Below are positions 42,606 to 55,779 of a DNA stretch of 64,000 nucleotides, in pieces. Origin of the DNA: Apricaphanius iberus (Eukaryota; Chordata; Actinopteri; Cyprinodontiformes; Aphaniidae); NCBI GenBank assembly GCA_028564705.1, contig JAPXFQ010001774.1, positions 62,001-126,000 on the forward strand, given 5' to 3'. Position 1 is the stretch's first letter; every line of letters begins with the position of its first letter. Below the pieces are notes generated by a model. That model had not been told where the DNA came from, ran no database searches, and worked only from the letters and a program-made list of their open reading frames with translations. Both the position numbers and the translations under genes were made by a program.

Positions 42606-44340
42606 AATTGAATACACTTCAGCAGGAAGACCATTTTGATAGCATTCACTCTAAGTATCAATGTGTAATATTTCTTATTATTTTACTGAAAAATGTGATT
42701 TTTCTTCAATAGCTTCCAGCTCACATGACACCAAATCAATCTCGAAATGTCTTACTACATCTAAAGAAAAAGACACAACAATTTATTTCACATTAGAATG
42801 CATAGAATAGTTTGTATTAGCCTAATGTTTTACTGTAACATTTCAGGTTTTCCGTCAGTAGCTTCCAGGTCATATGACCAGGTGACAGCAAATCAATCTT
42901 AAAATGTGCTATGTGCAGTATTACAGATACAGAGATTTGCACAATTTGTTTTTTTTACCCACATTTGTGTGAGCAGTTTAATGAAAAGTGTGTCATTATG
43001 CATTTCCAATGTTAACTTTTTGTATATTTAATTTTTCTCCATTTAGCCTCAATCTTATTGAGTCAAGCTCAAAAACTAAATATTCTAAAATACTGTATAT
43101 GGTGTTTTATTACTCATCATTCAGCTCTAAAAATATTTGATGTTATATATATTGTAGAAAGTAACTGCATTATAGAAGATAGAAGTAATGTCACATTTAC
43201 TTTTCTGAGTAAATAATTCCTTTTACAGTGTGCTAACTCTCAGATCTTTTGCCCATCTTTGGGCCATTTTTCAGTCCACCTCCTACCCATATGGGCCCCA
43301 CATCTAAATGTTGGCTGGACGTTGTTGTACCTTTAAACTCATAAAAAATGTTGAAGGTTCAAAATCCTTATGAAGTGGGAAAAGATGTGTTTAAGTCGTC
43401 GATGCAAAAGTATAAAATATGGAAGATGTGGTTTTTCCACTGTACTTTTTTTGCTAAACACCTAAAAACACTCAAACAAGTTATTTAGAGGTTTTCACCT
43501 CTAAACAGGATTTAAGAGCCTATTTAGCTGCTGTAAAGATGTATGAGCTTTTTGGTACCTGTAAAATACTTTATAAGTAACCGTCATATCCAATTGACAG
43601 TTCTGTACCAAGGATGGGATGAGCTGCTGACTAACTAAATCTAAATTAAAATTAAATCTTGGCTTTAGTATTGGCTAAAATCTGAGACAAAATTAAAGTT
43701 CAAGCTTCATGAATGGCTCAGTGTAGAGTTTACCATGACCTTATCTACAATTTTATTTCCAAAAAGTTATGATGTAACTAAAGTCCCTGAACATTTCAAA
43801 GTCTCATGATTTAATAACAGAAATAATAAACCTGTGTGCACTTTTATTACTAGCCCTATTTTATCATTTTCTCTCCTAAAGCAGTGTCCCGGGAGTGTAC
43901 TTCTTTCTCTTCAGTCAGCATTTATTTCCCTTGGACTCTGCACCATCGGAATTCTCTGCATTTTTCTTTTGCCCTGGTTTCCTGGTATGTCAGCACAAAT
44001 TTACAGCTTCTTTACTGTTGCCCATATTCATCTACAGCCTAAAGTAGATTAGGTGCTTTGCACACTGCGAGAAATCGGCAGAGGGGAAACAACGGGTGTT
44101 AGTCAGCTTCTGAAATATTGGAGTGAGGATAATGGATTTCGCTCTGTGATAGTACCTGCTTTGGATTACAAGTTGAAGCCAGGAAAAAAATCTTAAACAT
44201 CGGTTTCTTATTTGAATGCAGAACATTTGTACATATAGGATGCATCAGATAATCTGGACATTTGAACATGCATTTTCTTGTATTTAGAAGCAAATATTTG
44301 CTAAATAACTATGGGAAATTCTTCTGATCTGCAAAATATA
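42606..44340. other. Unrecognised, with two diverged repeat units
   Basis: TAGCTTCCAG-TCA-ATGAC units near 42712 and 42860 resemble each other and 15390. The rest is AT-rich without a recognisable gene. Confidence 0.35.
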
Positions 44341-44344
44341 TCCG

Positions 44345-44620
44345 CTACACCCAACCATCAGGCATTGCCCACGTGAGCGTTGAAGTCCCTCAGAAGAATG
44401 AGCGAATCCCCAGGAGGATCCCTCTCCAGCACCCCCTCAAAGGACTCCAAGAAGGGTGGGTAATCTGATCTAGGCGCATAAGCATAAACAATAGTCAAGA
44501 GCCCAACCCACCCCCCCACCCCACTCATTGGCGGAGGTAGGCTACCCTCTCATTCACAAGGGTAAACCCCAACGTACAGGTGCCGAGATGGGGGACAACA
44601 ACAAAAATAAAAACCCTGAA
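44345..44620 (-). mobile_element. LINE endonuclease fragment
   Basis: The - strand frame reads [20 protein letters not shown] and continues [20 protein letters not shown]. This is the conserved APE-type endonuclease end (GDFNAHVG) of fish LINEs. An ERVAYLR-like stretch precedes it. It stops at a TGA. Confidence 0.7.
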
Positions 44621-46450
44621 ATCTGTTTCTCTAAGTCTGCCTTATCATCCACCCTGAAAGGTTTGCAGCGGATTCTATAACAAGGAAATAAGTAGGATGG
44701 TCAAAAAAAGGAATGTTATTTTGTGTTTTCAATTCATACACTTTAATTAAAGTAGAAATGGCATGAAATTCCCCACAGCGGTTGGGCCGTTTTTAGCCAC
44801 ACTCTAAGTACCTTAATACTATATCAAAGGATGGCTTGCCATGATTCAGCCTTGTTGTAGAATTGTAGGTTTGACGAGGTAGCCCTTCTGTTAGCATTAG
44901 CACAGAACGACCGGGTTTCAGAGGGCGGGGCCTAGGCTATGCGCTTCTGTGTCCAATGAGTCTCTAACGATATTTCAAATGTTCAACTATAATATACAAT
45001 CTTTTTTCCCCCAAATAAAAGCATACTAGCACCAATGCTACGTAAACAAACTGGGGTATTAGCTGTGAAGCTAATTCTGAATGTTAGCTTTGAAGCTAAT
45101 TGAAAAGCGAACAACTCAAACAATGTCACAATGTCTACTAACAGCTGAAGGACATTACTGAGGAAATATGCTTACTTGTATAGAGATATTTTCTGGTTCA
45201 CGGAGAGTTGGTATTAATCCTGGTAGAAGTTTAAGTCGATCTGTGAATCCACTGCTGTATTGTCCCAAGTTGGAAAAACAGCCGTCCTAGAAATGTTTGC
45301 CACAAACTACCACACGCTTCGGCAGTCTGGACTCCACGCTGTTGGTTTGTTGTTTGCCTGTTACCGTAGTAGGAGGGACTTGGAGGGTGTAGTTCAGGGA
45401 ATGGGGTAATTGGCTGGAACTCAACACGTAATATACCGAAACGTGTCGTCATGTGCCGAACTGCCAAACAGCCCGTTTCCGAGTGCTAATTTAACGATGT
45501 AGGCAGAGTTGTTGCAAAGTGGACTTGGTAAGGGAAAGTTCTTCATTTTTTTGTTTTGTTATGTGTAGGCAGAGATGTATCTGCATGGTTAGGTATTAAA
45601 TGGGACTCACCCCGTGCACTTTTTGTGCTAAAGCCGCTCCTTGAAATACACCCACAATTCTGCAGCTGCAATCCAAGTTTAAAGGTTGTAATTTACTAAA
45701 AAACGATACTTGCCACAGTATTTAGATTTTATTTGTAAAAAAAAAAGAAAGAAAAAAAGAAAATGAAATCATGCATCATTTCCCTACTACCTTACAGTAA
45801 TTCAAAAATGCATGCTGGTCTCTCACAAAACATTCCAAAAAATCACAATGAAATGTGCAGCTGGAATGTCACGGAATGAGAACTGAAAAGGGTTCTCTGT
45901 CAGAGAACACACACATGTCAAGAATTCCTGATTAAACTAAATTGAAGCAGTTCAAAATTAGCATTCAGAGCAAAATAAGAACTAGGAAGCACTTCAAAAA
46001 AAAAAAAAACCAAAGGCACTTTCAGTGTCAGGAACAGGCTACATGTTTTTGCGTCAGAGTAGAAACGGGGTGGAGAGCGATTTCACTGCTGCCAGTTTAG
46101 GCCAGCTGTTTAAAGCTTAATGCTTCCCAAATAGAGGAAAGCTACCCCCAACATGCTGTTAGAATGACACTACGAGGTCGAATACATAGAATAAATCTGG
46201 TAAAAGATTAAAAAAGGAGAAAATATTAACATCAGGCTGTAAAAGGAATCGGAGAAGTGTTTAAGTGTGGGTTAAAAGAGAAAAAGAAAACCTGAACTGA
46301 CTAATAGAAGAGAAGGTAAAAGTGATGGCATGCAGAAAGATCATTAATACAATCACATCAGCAAGGTACAAACACACACCGCCACATCCCTTCATATCTG
46401 AAAAGGGTAGAATTTATTCTACTTTTTCATTTTTTCACACATTAGTGTGA
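44621..46450. other. Unrecognised intergenic sequence
   Basis: The interval 44760-45660 has a few possible element-end features (for example GGGCGGGGCC near 44925) but no matched inverted ends that I could find. Confidence 0.3.
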
Positions 46451-46479
46451 AAAAAGACAACCCACCATCAGATGTTTGT

Positions 46480-46850
46480 GATAAATGAGAATAGGTCTTT
46501 AACATGACTGTGGAAGACCTATTCAGGATTCATTTATTTGAGCACATTTAAAAGGCTTGCTAGTATGAAACCAGAAGTTTCACTTGGCTATTCCAAAACC
46601 TTGAATGTGCTTATTGTTGAGGCATTCAGAGGTGGACTTACTGATGTTCTGGATCATTGAGTTTAGGTTCCCAATCTGATAGACTTTCTTAATTTATATG
46701 TCAATTCCAACAAATCACAGAGGGCTTTAAGCAACAAAGCATTACACCTTCACACTACCATGTTTAACTGAAGGTATGATGTTATTTTTCAGAAGTTCTG
46801 TAAGTTTCACCAGTAGTAACTGTAAATACCTCTTTTACTTTACTCTCTGC
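46480..46850 (+). repeat. Dispersed fish repeat
   Basis: It contains GAAGTTTCACTTGGCTATTCC, AGGCATTCAGAGGTGGACTT and TGGATCATTGAG, then ACCATGTTTAACTGAAGGTATG. I recognise this order from an abundant noncoding fish repeat but cannot recall its name. Confidence 0.45.
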
Positions 46851-47358
46851 AGTCCAAATAATATTTTTACAAGATGTCACGAGATGTTTTTTAGTAATGC
46901 AAGACTTTGCGTTCTTTTGCAACTCTTCGATTGAGGCTATTTTTTTTTTCTAATTCTCTTTTTCATCATTTTATCATTGACCTCTAACCTTTGCTGAGAC
47001 AATGTGTTATGGTTGTAATGATGAGCTGCAGGTGTGCAGAAGCACATCAGAGCTGTGAGCTGATAGCATTACCTCTGCTGTGCCCTCCAGTAGTTCACCT
47101 GTGGAACTGATGTTAATTCACAACCACCACTCAGGCCAAAACCTCCAAATCCTGCAGAGCTTCAGATAATGCTCTCCGTTCTTCTCTGACCTCATGACAA
47201 GTCAGTGTGCTTTCAGAGTACATTCAGAGGCATACTTGCCAACCCTCCTGATTCTCCCGGGAGACTCCCGAATTCCAGTGCCCCTCCCGAAAATCTCCCG
47301 GGGTCACCTTTCTCCCGAATTTCTCCCGATATTTGACGGTGTCGCATATCATGTACAC

Positions 47359-48200
47359 AATAGACATTATATACGTAGACGCCTCATTCTGTGCTGCAGC
47401 ATGATACAGGTTGGCGGCCATATTGGATGGGTCTCCTCACTACAAACCCAACTAGAGTCTATGCAGAATGGGCAGCTATCTGGGGATTTTTATTGAATTA
47501 TTTCAAGAACACATACTGTAAAGAGAACATAGATATTCGACACATGGGGTTAAGTAAGAATGAACAGTATTATATGACTATAAAACTATATAACTGTAAC
47601 TCATGTTATTTGGCTATCAAAGAAATGCTAATGAAAGGAACTATAACCGTCATTGTTTATACTTATCACTAACATTTTTGGGGACAAACTGTCCATGTGC
47701 CGTGAAGCCGATCCCAGCTGCTGTGCCTTCATCCTCTGACCGATCTACTACCTGCTTCATGTTAAAACCAGCTGATGGCTCCTTCAGAGGGAACGGTGAA
47801 GGTGATCAGAGCAGCAGAGCGTTTGATTCGTCTAATCTCTACAGAAAATCCTTCACCAACTATTTGGTTGGAGCTGAGATTGGTTCAGAAGACGTGTTTT
47901 TATCTTTTACTCTGGTTTTGGTTCCGTAAGTCCAGTGAGGAAGAGTGAAATAAATTCAAATTAACAATCAAACTTCTTTTTTTATCAAAACATAAAATGT
48001 AATCATTGATATTGGTATTAATATGCCATTACATACGTCTGATTTTGTTAAAAAGCATAATAAAATATGTTTTTATTGTTGGCTTTACCTTCCTCATTAG
48101 AAATAAACTGACTGGGGGAGAATGGGGACCTATCCAAGATGGCGGCCGCGCTGATACGTCAGCGTCAGTCCATGAGGTGTCTACGTATATAATGTCTATG
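47359..48200. mobile_element. hAT-like element with 8-bp duplication
   Basis: The ends are AATAGACATTATATACG and, on the other strand, CATAGACATTATATACG, extended by further matching segments (GTTGGCGGCCATATTGGAT on the left, GCGGCCGCCATCTTGGAT on the right, other strand). ATGTACAC flanks both sides (47351-47358 and 48201-48208). The interior has open frames of 90-108 codons (47391-47929) with no known motif. Confidence 0.7.
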
Positions 48201-48641
48201 ATGTACACTCCCTCTTTCTAATGTGAGAGGGATCGAGAATAAAACGTGTTACATTTTAAATACGTGAACAATTTCTTCATTCCGGACATGAAAATCCATC
48301 ACGTTTGGCGAAAGTTGCCGTTTTGAATCAAAAATAGGTCACCTACGTGATTCTTATGTCTATGAGGAAAACGATCAGTGACGCACGGCGCAGCAGCGAG
48401 CCGCACGTTTTCAGAAGCCTTTGCATTTGGTTTGGCAAAAACCAACGTTAGTGTCAAAATCAACAGACTCATTGCTTTCTTAGTTTGTGCTGTGACAATG
48501 TGATATGAAAGCATATAAAAAAAACACATTGCAACCTTTTTACGCAAAAGGTTTTTCACCAAAAAGTGGAGGGACTGTTTAATTACTTAACTTACATTAT
48601 TGCTGTGGACTGTTATTTTGTCAAATAAATAAATACTCTAA

Positions 48642-49208
48642 GGTTACGTCCACACTAAGCCGATAAGGTTATACGGGGAGTTAGACGCCTAATGTTATCC
48701 ACTCAACACGAGCATTTACGCCCCGTTTAAGGTCCCATGATTGCGCAATCCCATACCGACCTGTGCAAATACTGGAAAAGACGCACGAAACACGCGTATA
48801 GTCTACGTGACGTCAGCACCTACATAATATATACAAGAAGCTCTACAGCACAGTTCATATCTGCTTGTCCCGTTAACCAAAGAGAACAATAGCTGCTCAG
48901 AAGAAGAGAGAGTTTTTGGTGTGGACAGACGACGAGATCGATTTATTACTCTTCGCTGTTGTCTTTGTCTGTAGTGTCGTATTGTTATTGATGCAGCATT
49001 CATTGACGCCACTTCCTTTCATTATCCGGGGAAGCTGTCCACACTAGCTCGTTTAGCCGTTGAATTAAGATTTACACGGCTCTCTTACCCGGCTAATAGT
49101 TATCCGGCCACAGACCTTAAACGACGCCGGGTTAGTGTGGACGATACGGGGGTGTAGACTAAATAATTATACGTTTAAGGCATTACCCGGCTTAGTGTGG
49201 ACGTGGCC
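48642..49208. mobile_element. Harbinger-type element with Myb/SANT-like remnant
   Basis: The ends are GGTTACGTCCACACTAAGCC and, on the other strand, GGCCACGTCCACACTAAGCC. TAA flanks both sides (48639-48641, 49209-49211). A + frame near 48905-48960 reads EEREFLVWTDDEIDLLL, like the start of the Myb/SANT-like DNA-binding protein that Harbinger transposons encode. The transposase is absent. Confidence 0.75.
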
Positions 49209-49211
49209 TAA

Positions 49212-50650
49212 GAACCCCTGGAGGACTAAGCGGTTCAGAAAATGGAAGGAAGGAAGATTCAAGTATTCTTAATAATTATAATTATACTGATATATATATA
49301 AATTTCTATTTTTTTTAACACCCCCCGCTTTTGAAAGTCTCCCTAATTCTGAGGTCTCAAGGTTAGCTAGCATGAATTGTGGTAGGATGGCCGCTCCTGA
49401 GAAAGTTCTTCCCTGTTCTATGTTTTCTCCATTTCTGCATAGTTCTAAATATGGTTCTCTGGAATGCTCTTACCCTTTCCATACTGATAGATGTTAGTGA
49501 TTTTGTCTCACATCTATTCTGAATTTATTTTAGAATGGGTCATGATGCTTTTTGAGATTTTGCAACCTAATACGTTTTCCATTTAAGGGATGTGCTTGTT
49601 TGTATGGATCAGGCATTAATAAGAAGTATAAAGTGTTGTTAATCATAGTTCATGAATGAAGCCGTGTATAGGAGGCCTGGGGGTCTATTTTCCCTGTGGT
49701 TTGGATACGTTTTCACCCTCAATCAATGAACATGACAAACTGCTCTTTGTTTTTACTTATTATACATTTGTGGGATTTAAATTAGTTTAATCTTCTTGAA
49801 TATTTAAGTGCAACAAAGCACAAGTGTGTATGTGCGAGTGTGTGTACTGTACAGTTTTGACGGAGTGTCTGAGTTAAGCACTTTCCAGCTCACTGGAACG
49901 TGAGTCATCCAAGCCTTTATTGCAGCTCTCTGATCCTGTCACTCATTACAGATTACCAACTGGCAGACTGTAAAGAGTCTATTATAGAAATTCTCTGCAG
50001 GTAATTTTGATTAAATGTCAGAGTAGAGACTGAGACTGAGGTTCAGCTGAAGGATCGTAACAGTTTCCGAAGGGAGATGTGAAAAAAGTATAGCACCAAG
50101 TCTCTGGGCACTTTCTATAATTTTACTGGGTCTCCTCTGATAGATGAAAGACAAACTGTTTACGGAAGGGAAAATTGGATATCCTTCAGGAGGACATAGG
50201 AAGAAAAACAATAATTGTGATTCTTTCCCTGGATGTTCAGGCAGGGAGAGGAAAAAGAAGATAGAAAAAAAACAAAAACCGGTGTTGCGTATCACGTGTA
50301 CACATAGTTTTAAACTCCATAAAATTTCTGCAGTGTCCTTGTAATCGGACAAGCTCCCATCAAACTAAAACATCAGAGATCTAAATCTGATATTCTAGCT
50401 TTGCTCATCACAGTGATCAATACACACCGTATGAGTCTCATCTATTCCTTCTCAGGGTCAATGCGATATTTCTTGAGCAACGTTACGTTGCATCATTACA
50501 ATAATATTTCTTTTTACTTTGCCCTTACCTGCATTGCTAAAGTATTCAAGCCCCTAAAACCACCTTATTCTACAAGTCCAGCTGCTAATCTCTGGGTATC
50601 TCTCCTCTAGCCTTTCACACCCACAGACCTAATTTTCCACATTCTTCTCT
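49212..50650. other. Unrecognised intergenic sequence
   Basis: A 113-codon - strand frame (50352-50011) has no recognised motif. No exon-like segment is supported. Confidence 0.3.
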
Positions 50651-50659
50651 ATAAAACAT

Positions 50660-51190
50660 TAAAATCTCTCAAACTGGACTCAGGCTGTCTGTGAATAAAA
50701 CGAGTTTACAAGAATTGTTAAAGATTCTTAACTGGATTTCAGTCTGAGCTCTGACTAGGCAATTCTAACAGACAAATATGCTTTGATTGAAACTATTTTT
50801 ACAAAACATTTTAGAAAAGAAACAATCGCATTAAAAACTAGCTTTCCCAGCTACCAACATACTGACAATTTAGAGAAAAGGTAGAAAATAATTTCTAAAA
50901 GGTTCATCATATAAAAAGAGGGTTAGGATGTTGTTCTGCTGTAAGCTGATCCTGCACCCTGGTCTCAAATCTTCTACAGCCTCCAACAAGAATTCTCAGC
51001 TCCATCCATCGACGTTCCCGTCAACCCTGACCAACTTATCCGTGCTGTAGAGCATGACCACAGCATCATACTACCACCACCGTGTTTCACAATGGTGTGT
51101 TCAGGGTGATGTGTAGTGCTAGTTTTCTGCCACACATAGTATTTTGCAGATGTGACAAAACTTTTATTTAGGGTTCGGCTGGATGCTCCA
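50660..51190 (+). repeat. Abundant fish dispersed repeat
   Basis: It has the order GACTAGGCAATTCTAACA, TGTTGTTCTGCTGTAAGC and CTGGTCTCAAATCTTCTACA, then CATCATACTACCACCACCG and TGTGTTCAGGGTGATGTG with GCCACACATAGTATTTTGC. I recognise this as a very common fish noncoding repeat; the family name is not certain. Confidence 0.5.
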
Positions 51191-51344
51191 TTTTCCCAGC
51201 CTGCCTACTTTTCCATTGCTTTTAATTCATAGCCTTGGGCCAGTTTTTCCCTTTAAACTAATACTCTTTTATTTGGTTTTTATTGATCTGCTGTATTTAT
51301 TTGTATTCTTTTTAATTTTTTATAAGTATATTGGTACTTGTATC

Positions 51345-51855
51345 TAGGCATGCACCGATCCAACTTTTTCAGTTCCGATACCGATGGCTGGATTTTGTGT
51401 ATCTGTCGATACCCGATACCGATCCGATACTATTTGTGACAGTGTGGAGGTCCTGTCACTATGGCTCCGACAGATCATGTGCCCGGGCTGCTTGGCCACA
51501 GGGATATCCCTTTGGCTGACTGGTTAGCGCACAAAACCTTCACCTGGGAGTTGTGGGAACGAATCCCGACTGGGCCCTCGTTGTGTACCTTGCCACATAT
51601 TGTTGAATTAATAAGCTGTATAACTTCTGGTGCCTTTCTTGAAGAGACTAAAGGCACCAGACTTTACAAACTAAACATAACTGAGACAAAATAACAGATG
51701 TAAAATATAAAATTACCACAAAAATAAAATTTCAAGTGAAAAATTAATATTTTTTGGTGAATTTGTTGCAGATTTTCCCCATTTTGAGTATCGGTTTATG
51801 GTATCGGTTACATTAGGCAGTATCGGGGCCGACATCAGTATCTGTTTTACTGTTT
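51345..51855. mobile_element. GCATGCACCGAT-type hAT-like remnant
   Basis: The left side reads AGGCATGCACCGATCC followed by several CGATACCGAT units. The right side has TATCGGTTTATGGTATCGG and GTATCGGGGCCGACATC. This is the pattern of a fish hAT family, but the exact right terminus is lost. Confidence 0.5.
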
Positions 51856-54470
51856 AAGCACTTTGGTCAACCGTATGGTTGTGTAAAAAGCACTACATAA
51901 ATAAATATGGTATGGTATATGTGAAAAAAGAGGAGAAAAATTGATTGATTAGTCATATTTGGACACTTTGCTTGTAATCGACATGGATTATGTATTCTTT
52001 ATTGTCAGATCTAGAAATAACTTATCACAGAAAGCCAATTAGAGGAAATTTTTTATAAAAGGGACTGAATAAATGAATAAATAAATACTCTAAAAATGAA
52101 ATCCAAATATGTAGTTCTGCTCTAAATAAAAAAAAATAGAAATCTTTAGTCAAATAAATGAAAAAAGGTTATGAGTAATAGAATGCGTCTTTCAGTAATA
52201 CTATACCAAAACACCAGATTGCCTTTATTTCCAGCTGGTTTCGAAACTGTGCTCCAAGTTAAAAGGCTGCGTTCTGAATCTGTGGGTTGTTCAGATTTGT
52301 TAAATATTCATGTGTGGTTCCTAAAATAAAACAGAAAATCCATCTTTGGTTGAGAAAATCCAAAGGCTCTTTTGATCATCCTGAGCTTTGATACATTTTC
52401 TCACCTCTCCGTGTGCAGATGATGCTACAGTGTCGCATGCTGCTGCCATTTCCTGTAAATCAATAAGATAAAGTCTAACCAAAGCTTTCAGAAAGCATCT
52501 TCAGTAACAAAACAATCTAAAAATGGATTTCATAAAGAAGTTACCTTCATTTCTTTCTTCATGTTAACCTACAGGAGGGCATGCACATCCCTTATGCATG
52601 TACACTCATAGATCTCAATAAAAAATATACTTAGAGATCAAATGTAATATTCACAAACATTGCATGTTAACAAAGAAAACTTTTTTTAGATTTGGTCAGA
52701 TTTAAAGTCGGTTTTACGGTCAGTGGAGATTTTCAAAATAAGTGTAATTGTTAAATGTTAAAATGATTACAGAAATATCCGTCTTGAAATTCAGATGCAT
52801 ACATCAAAGTTTCCTTCCATAAGCTTCACAGAATAGGATGCTGAAATTCTGTCCATTAATTCCCGACAGAATGGGTAGAACTGGGTTAGGTTTGTAGGTA
52901 TCAAATAGTGGATTCTAAGCAAGTAAAACTTGCTTATTTTAAGAAATAAATAATCATTTTCTCCCTAAAATGTAAAATTTCTTGAGAACAAAATATCTTA
53001 TTTTAGAAAATAAAATCTGACCATTTCTTGATCAGATATATTTCCTAAAAAACTTGCTATTTTTTTCTTGTAACAAGAAAGAAAGACTGTTTGAATCTAC
53101 TTCAGCACTAGAAAATATTTTTCTTATTTAAGAAAAAAATAAGATAACTCTTAATTTAAGAACAAATTCTCACAGATAGAATATTCCATTCTTTATTTTT
53201 ACACTCAACATGATAGTATATCAGTTCCATATTTAATAACATTGATCTGCCATTACAGCAATTGCAGCAAGATATATGAAGTTGTTGTCCTCAAAATAAA
53301 GATTTTGTCAACAGTGTACATTTATGTTACATTTAAAGAAGAAATCTAGTAAATTGGCAAAACAATCTAATTGACAGAGTTAGCAGGTTTTCATACATAA
53401 GACCCCATTTAAATAATACTCCTTAAGCTCTCCCCAATATTAAGTGGATTAATGCTTAAAATAGGTATTTTTATTTGAGTAAAATTCAAAATAGGCATAT
53501 TTTTTTCCGCCTTACATTGCTGATTTACGTTCTTATCTATTATAATATTTACAGATATGCATTATTGGTTGTTTTTCCATAAATCCAGCAATGAACATGT
53601 CACTAGAACGTCATTGAAAAGAGGCACAACAGTGTAGATGATTGTACTCGGCAAAGACTAATGGGTAATGTGTTCTTATTAATTGTAGAAGTTCTCCATT
53701 TTCCGTTACAGTTTGTTCTCCAAATTTTTTCATGTTCTTAGTGATCCTTTGAGAAAAACTTCCCGCTCGTGTTCATGCGGCGCAAGGACGGGAGTAGAGC
53801 AGTGAAACATTCCTCCATAGTCATGTATGTACTCGACGATATCACACATGAAGTTTTTCTTGCTCCAAAATATGAATATGGTTTTAAGTATTTGTTTGAA
53901 ATAAGTATTCTGTTTCAGAATACTGTATATAGGTTTGGCTACCCCTCTAATTGTGAGCAAAAGTTTCTTACACTATTCTTAAGATCCAGAAAACTAGATT
54001 TAACCTTATATCTAGAAACAAAAGTAAAATTTTTCAGATTTCTGTTCCCAAAATAAGAATAACTTCCTTAAATATTACAATTTGTCAAAAACAGCTATCT
54101 TAGAAATTGCTATAATTTAGAATATTTTGCTTAAATCAAGCAATATTTAAGCAACATACCCCACAATAAAAAAAAATATATATTTTATGAAATTCTTTCA
54201 TTTTCTAAGTACATAGTGTTTAATTCTAGGGAATTATTTACATAAATTTTGTGTTTATTTCTTGTTTTATAATAAGGAAAATACTCTAGAAATATGAATT
54301 CTTGGAAAGAAAAAAAATCTTTGCCGCATTGGCAGATTTTATGGCTTAAAACAAGACAAAATTTCTGATTTTAAGAATTTTTTTCCACTTGTTTTACCTG
54401 GACCTTATTTTCAGGAAATATTAGATTCATTTACTCTCTCATACAAGTTTGGAGCTACTTGGAGTCCTTT
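51856..54470. other. AT-rich region, probably a decayed DNA element at 52900-54420
   Basis: Long runs of TTAAGAAATAAA- and CTAGAAA-type units in both orientations, and a GCCGCATTGGCAGA motif near 54323, suggest a large decayed palindromic element. The AAAGACTAATGGGTAATGTG piece near 53655 resembles 59178-59200. I could not define its ends. Confidence 0.35.
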
Positions 54471-54472
54471 GG

Positions 54473-55610
54473 GAGAAGTTTATATCCACTTGCAATCAGC
54501 ATATATCCATATAACGGGAGTGAAAAAAGGCAGGAGATTTGCCACCTGTAATAAGGCATTATCTTCCCCAAAACGGTTTAAGTGAGCAAACTTAGAAATA
54601 CGATTGAGAAATATGAGGAAACATGTATTGCCTTTAGAGGGAGGCAATCGAGAGACAAAGTCCAAGTAATGTATGTGACCAGGGTCATCAATGGGTAAAC
54701 GCTGTAGAGACCAAAATGAGGATGATTAGAGCTTTTTGTTTGGGGCGCAGATGTGACAGGAGAGGACAAATTCTCATTTCTTCACGCATGGATGACTACC
54801 AAAATCTTCTCAGAATACTTTTAATGGTTTGATTCATGCTGTGGGATGGCATGCAGGTTTGGAAGAGTGGCCCAGTTGGTCAACTTGTTCTCATAGAGAG
54901 GTGGGGACAAAAAGTTTTATCATCAGGCAACCTATTTGGATGGTGTTTGGTTCTGAATATGAAGAAGTTTGGATTCAATTTCCTATTTCAGGCTTTAATT
55001 AAAGTGACAGTGTGTAGTTTTTGCAGTACATCTTTGAAAATAGCCATTAAAATATTATGTAATAATAATTACGTAAAGCACATTAATTGCAAAATATTGG
55101 CGATATTGTCAAATATGACTTTAAAAATCCTCTTTTTATGGGAAAGCCATATTCGATGACGTCTTTACTTCTACAAGAGCCCGGATTGACAAAGCACACG
55201 GAACACGCCCGCTATTAAAACATTGATTTCTCCTCAAAATGCAAAAACGTTTCGCCATAAATACATTTTTACCTCTTCGCTAGTTCCAAGCGATGAAAGA
55301 GAGACAGATGTGCTCGTCATGTTGCTGCAAATAGATAATTCTCAGGGAATTGAGCGTTTGAAAACAGCACTAATTGGACCTCTGTTGTTGAGTTTCTCAC
55401 TCGAAGACACAGATACCGCATGCTTGTGATAATTTAGGTATGCACTGCCCCCTTATGGCCGAAAGTTACACACTGCCTTTAAAACAGGGCAACAGTAAGA
55501 TGGATTCTGGTTAGGGAGGATCCTTTTCTTTGGAGAATATTCTCAAGAGAGCACCTGGTTTGATGTCATGAGAACCAGGACAATAGGTGATTCTTATGAC
55601 TGTTCCAGAC
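54473..55610 (-). mobile_element. Third Ty3/gypsy remnant (integrase region)
   Basis: The - frames, read from 55610 down, give RITYCPGSHDIKPGALLRIF (RNase H to integrase linker), then after the insertion at 55003-55478 a decayed HxxGH region. PQTKSSNHPHFGLYSVYPL and LSLDCLPL follow, then NRISKFAHLNRFG, the start of the integrase core. Frames are shifted and the catalytic core is truncated. Confidence 0.65.
55003..55478 (+). mobile_element. TTAA-flanked (piggyBac-type) MITE, copy 1
   Basis: The ends AGTGACAGTGTGTAG and, on the other strand, AGGCAGTGTGTAAC are flanked by TTAA on both sides (54999-55002, 55479-55482). TTAA duplication is the piggyBac hallmark. It has an open + frame (55223-55429) shared with copy 2. 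It lies inside the gypsy remnant. Confidence 0.78.
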
Positions 55611-55779
55611 CAAAATGGCTGAGTTGTTATTTTCATCCAATATCACTATTCCTCTAGCACTCTGATGCATGAAGTTTGACGTATGTACTTTTTGGCTTCC
55701 ATAGCCTGCTTCTGAGGAAAAAACAACGCATGGGCGGGGCTTCCTCTGTTGCCGTACATTCTGAACTATGGTGGATCTT

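Noticed and set aside
43834..44052. 72-codon hydrophobic frame that could be a membrane segment
   Set aside because: No splice partners, no homologue recalled, and it lies among repeat remnants.
47194..47345. TCTCCCG-rich stretch considered as a CpG promoter
   Set aside because: Its short repeated TCTCCCGAAT units look like part of a dispersed element, and no gene starts nearby.
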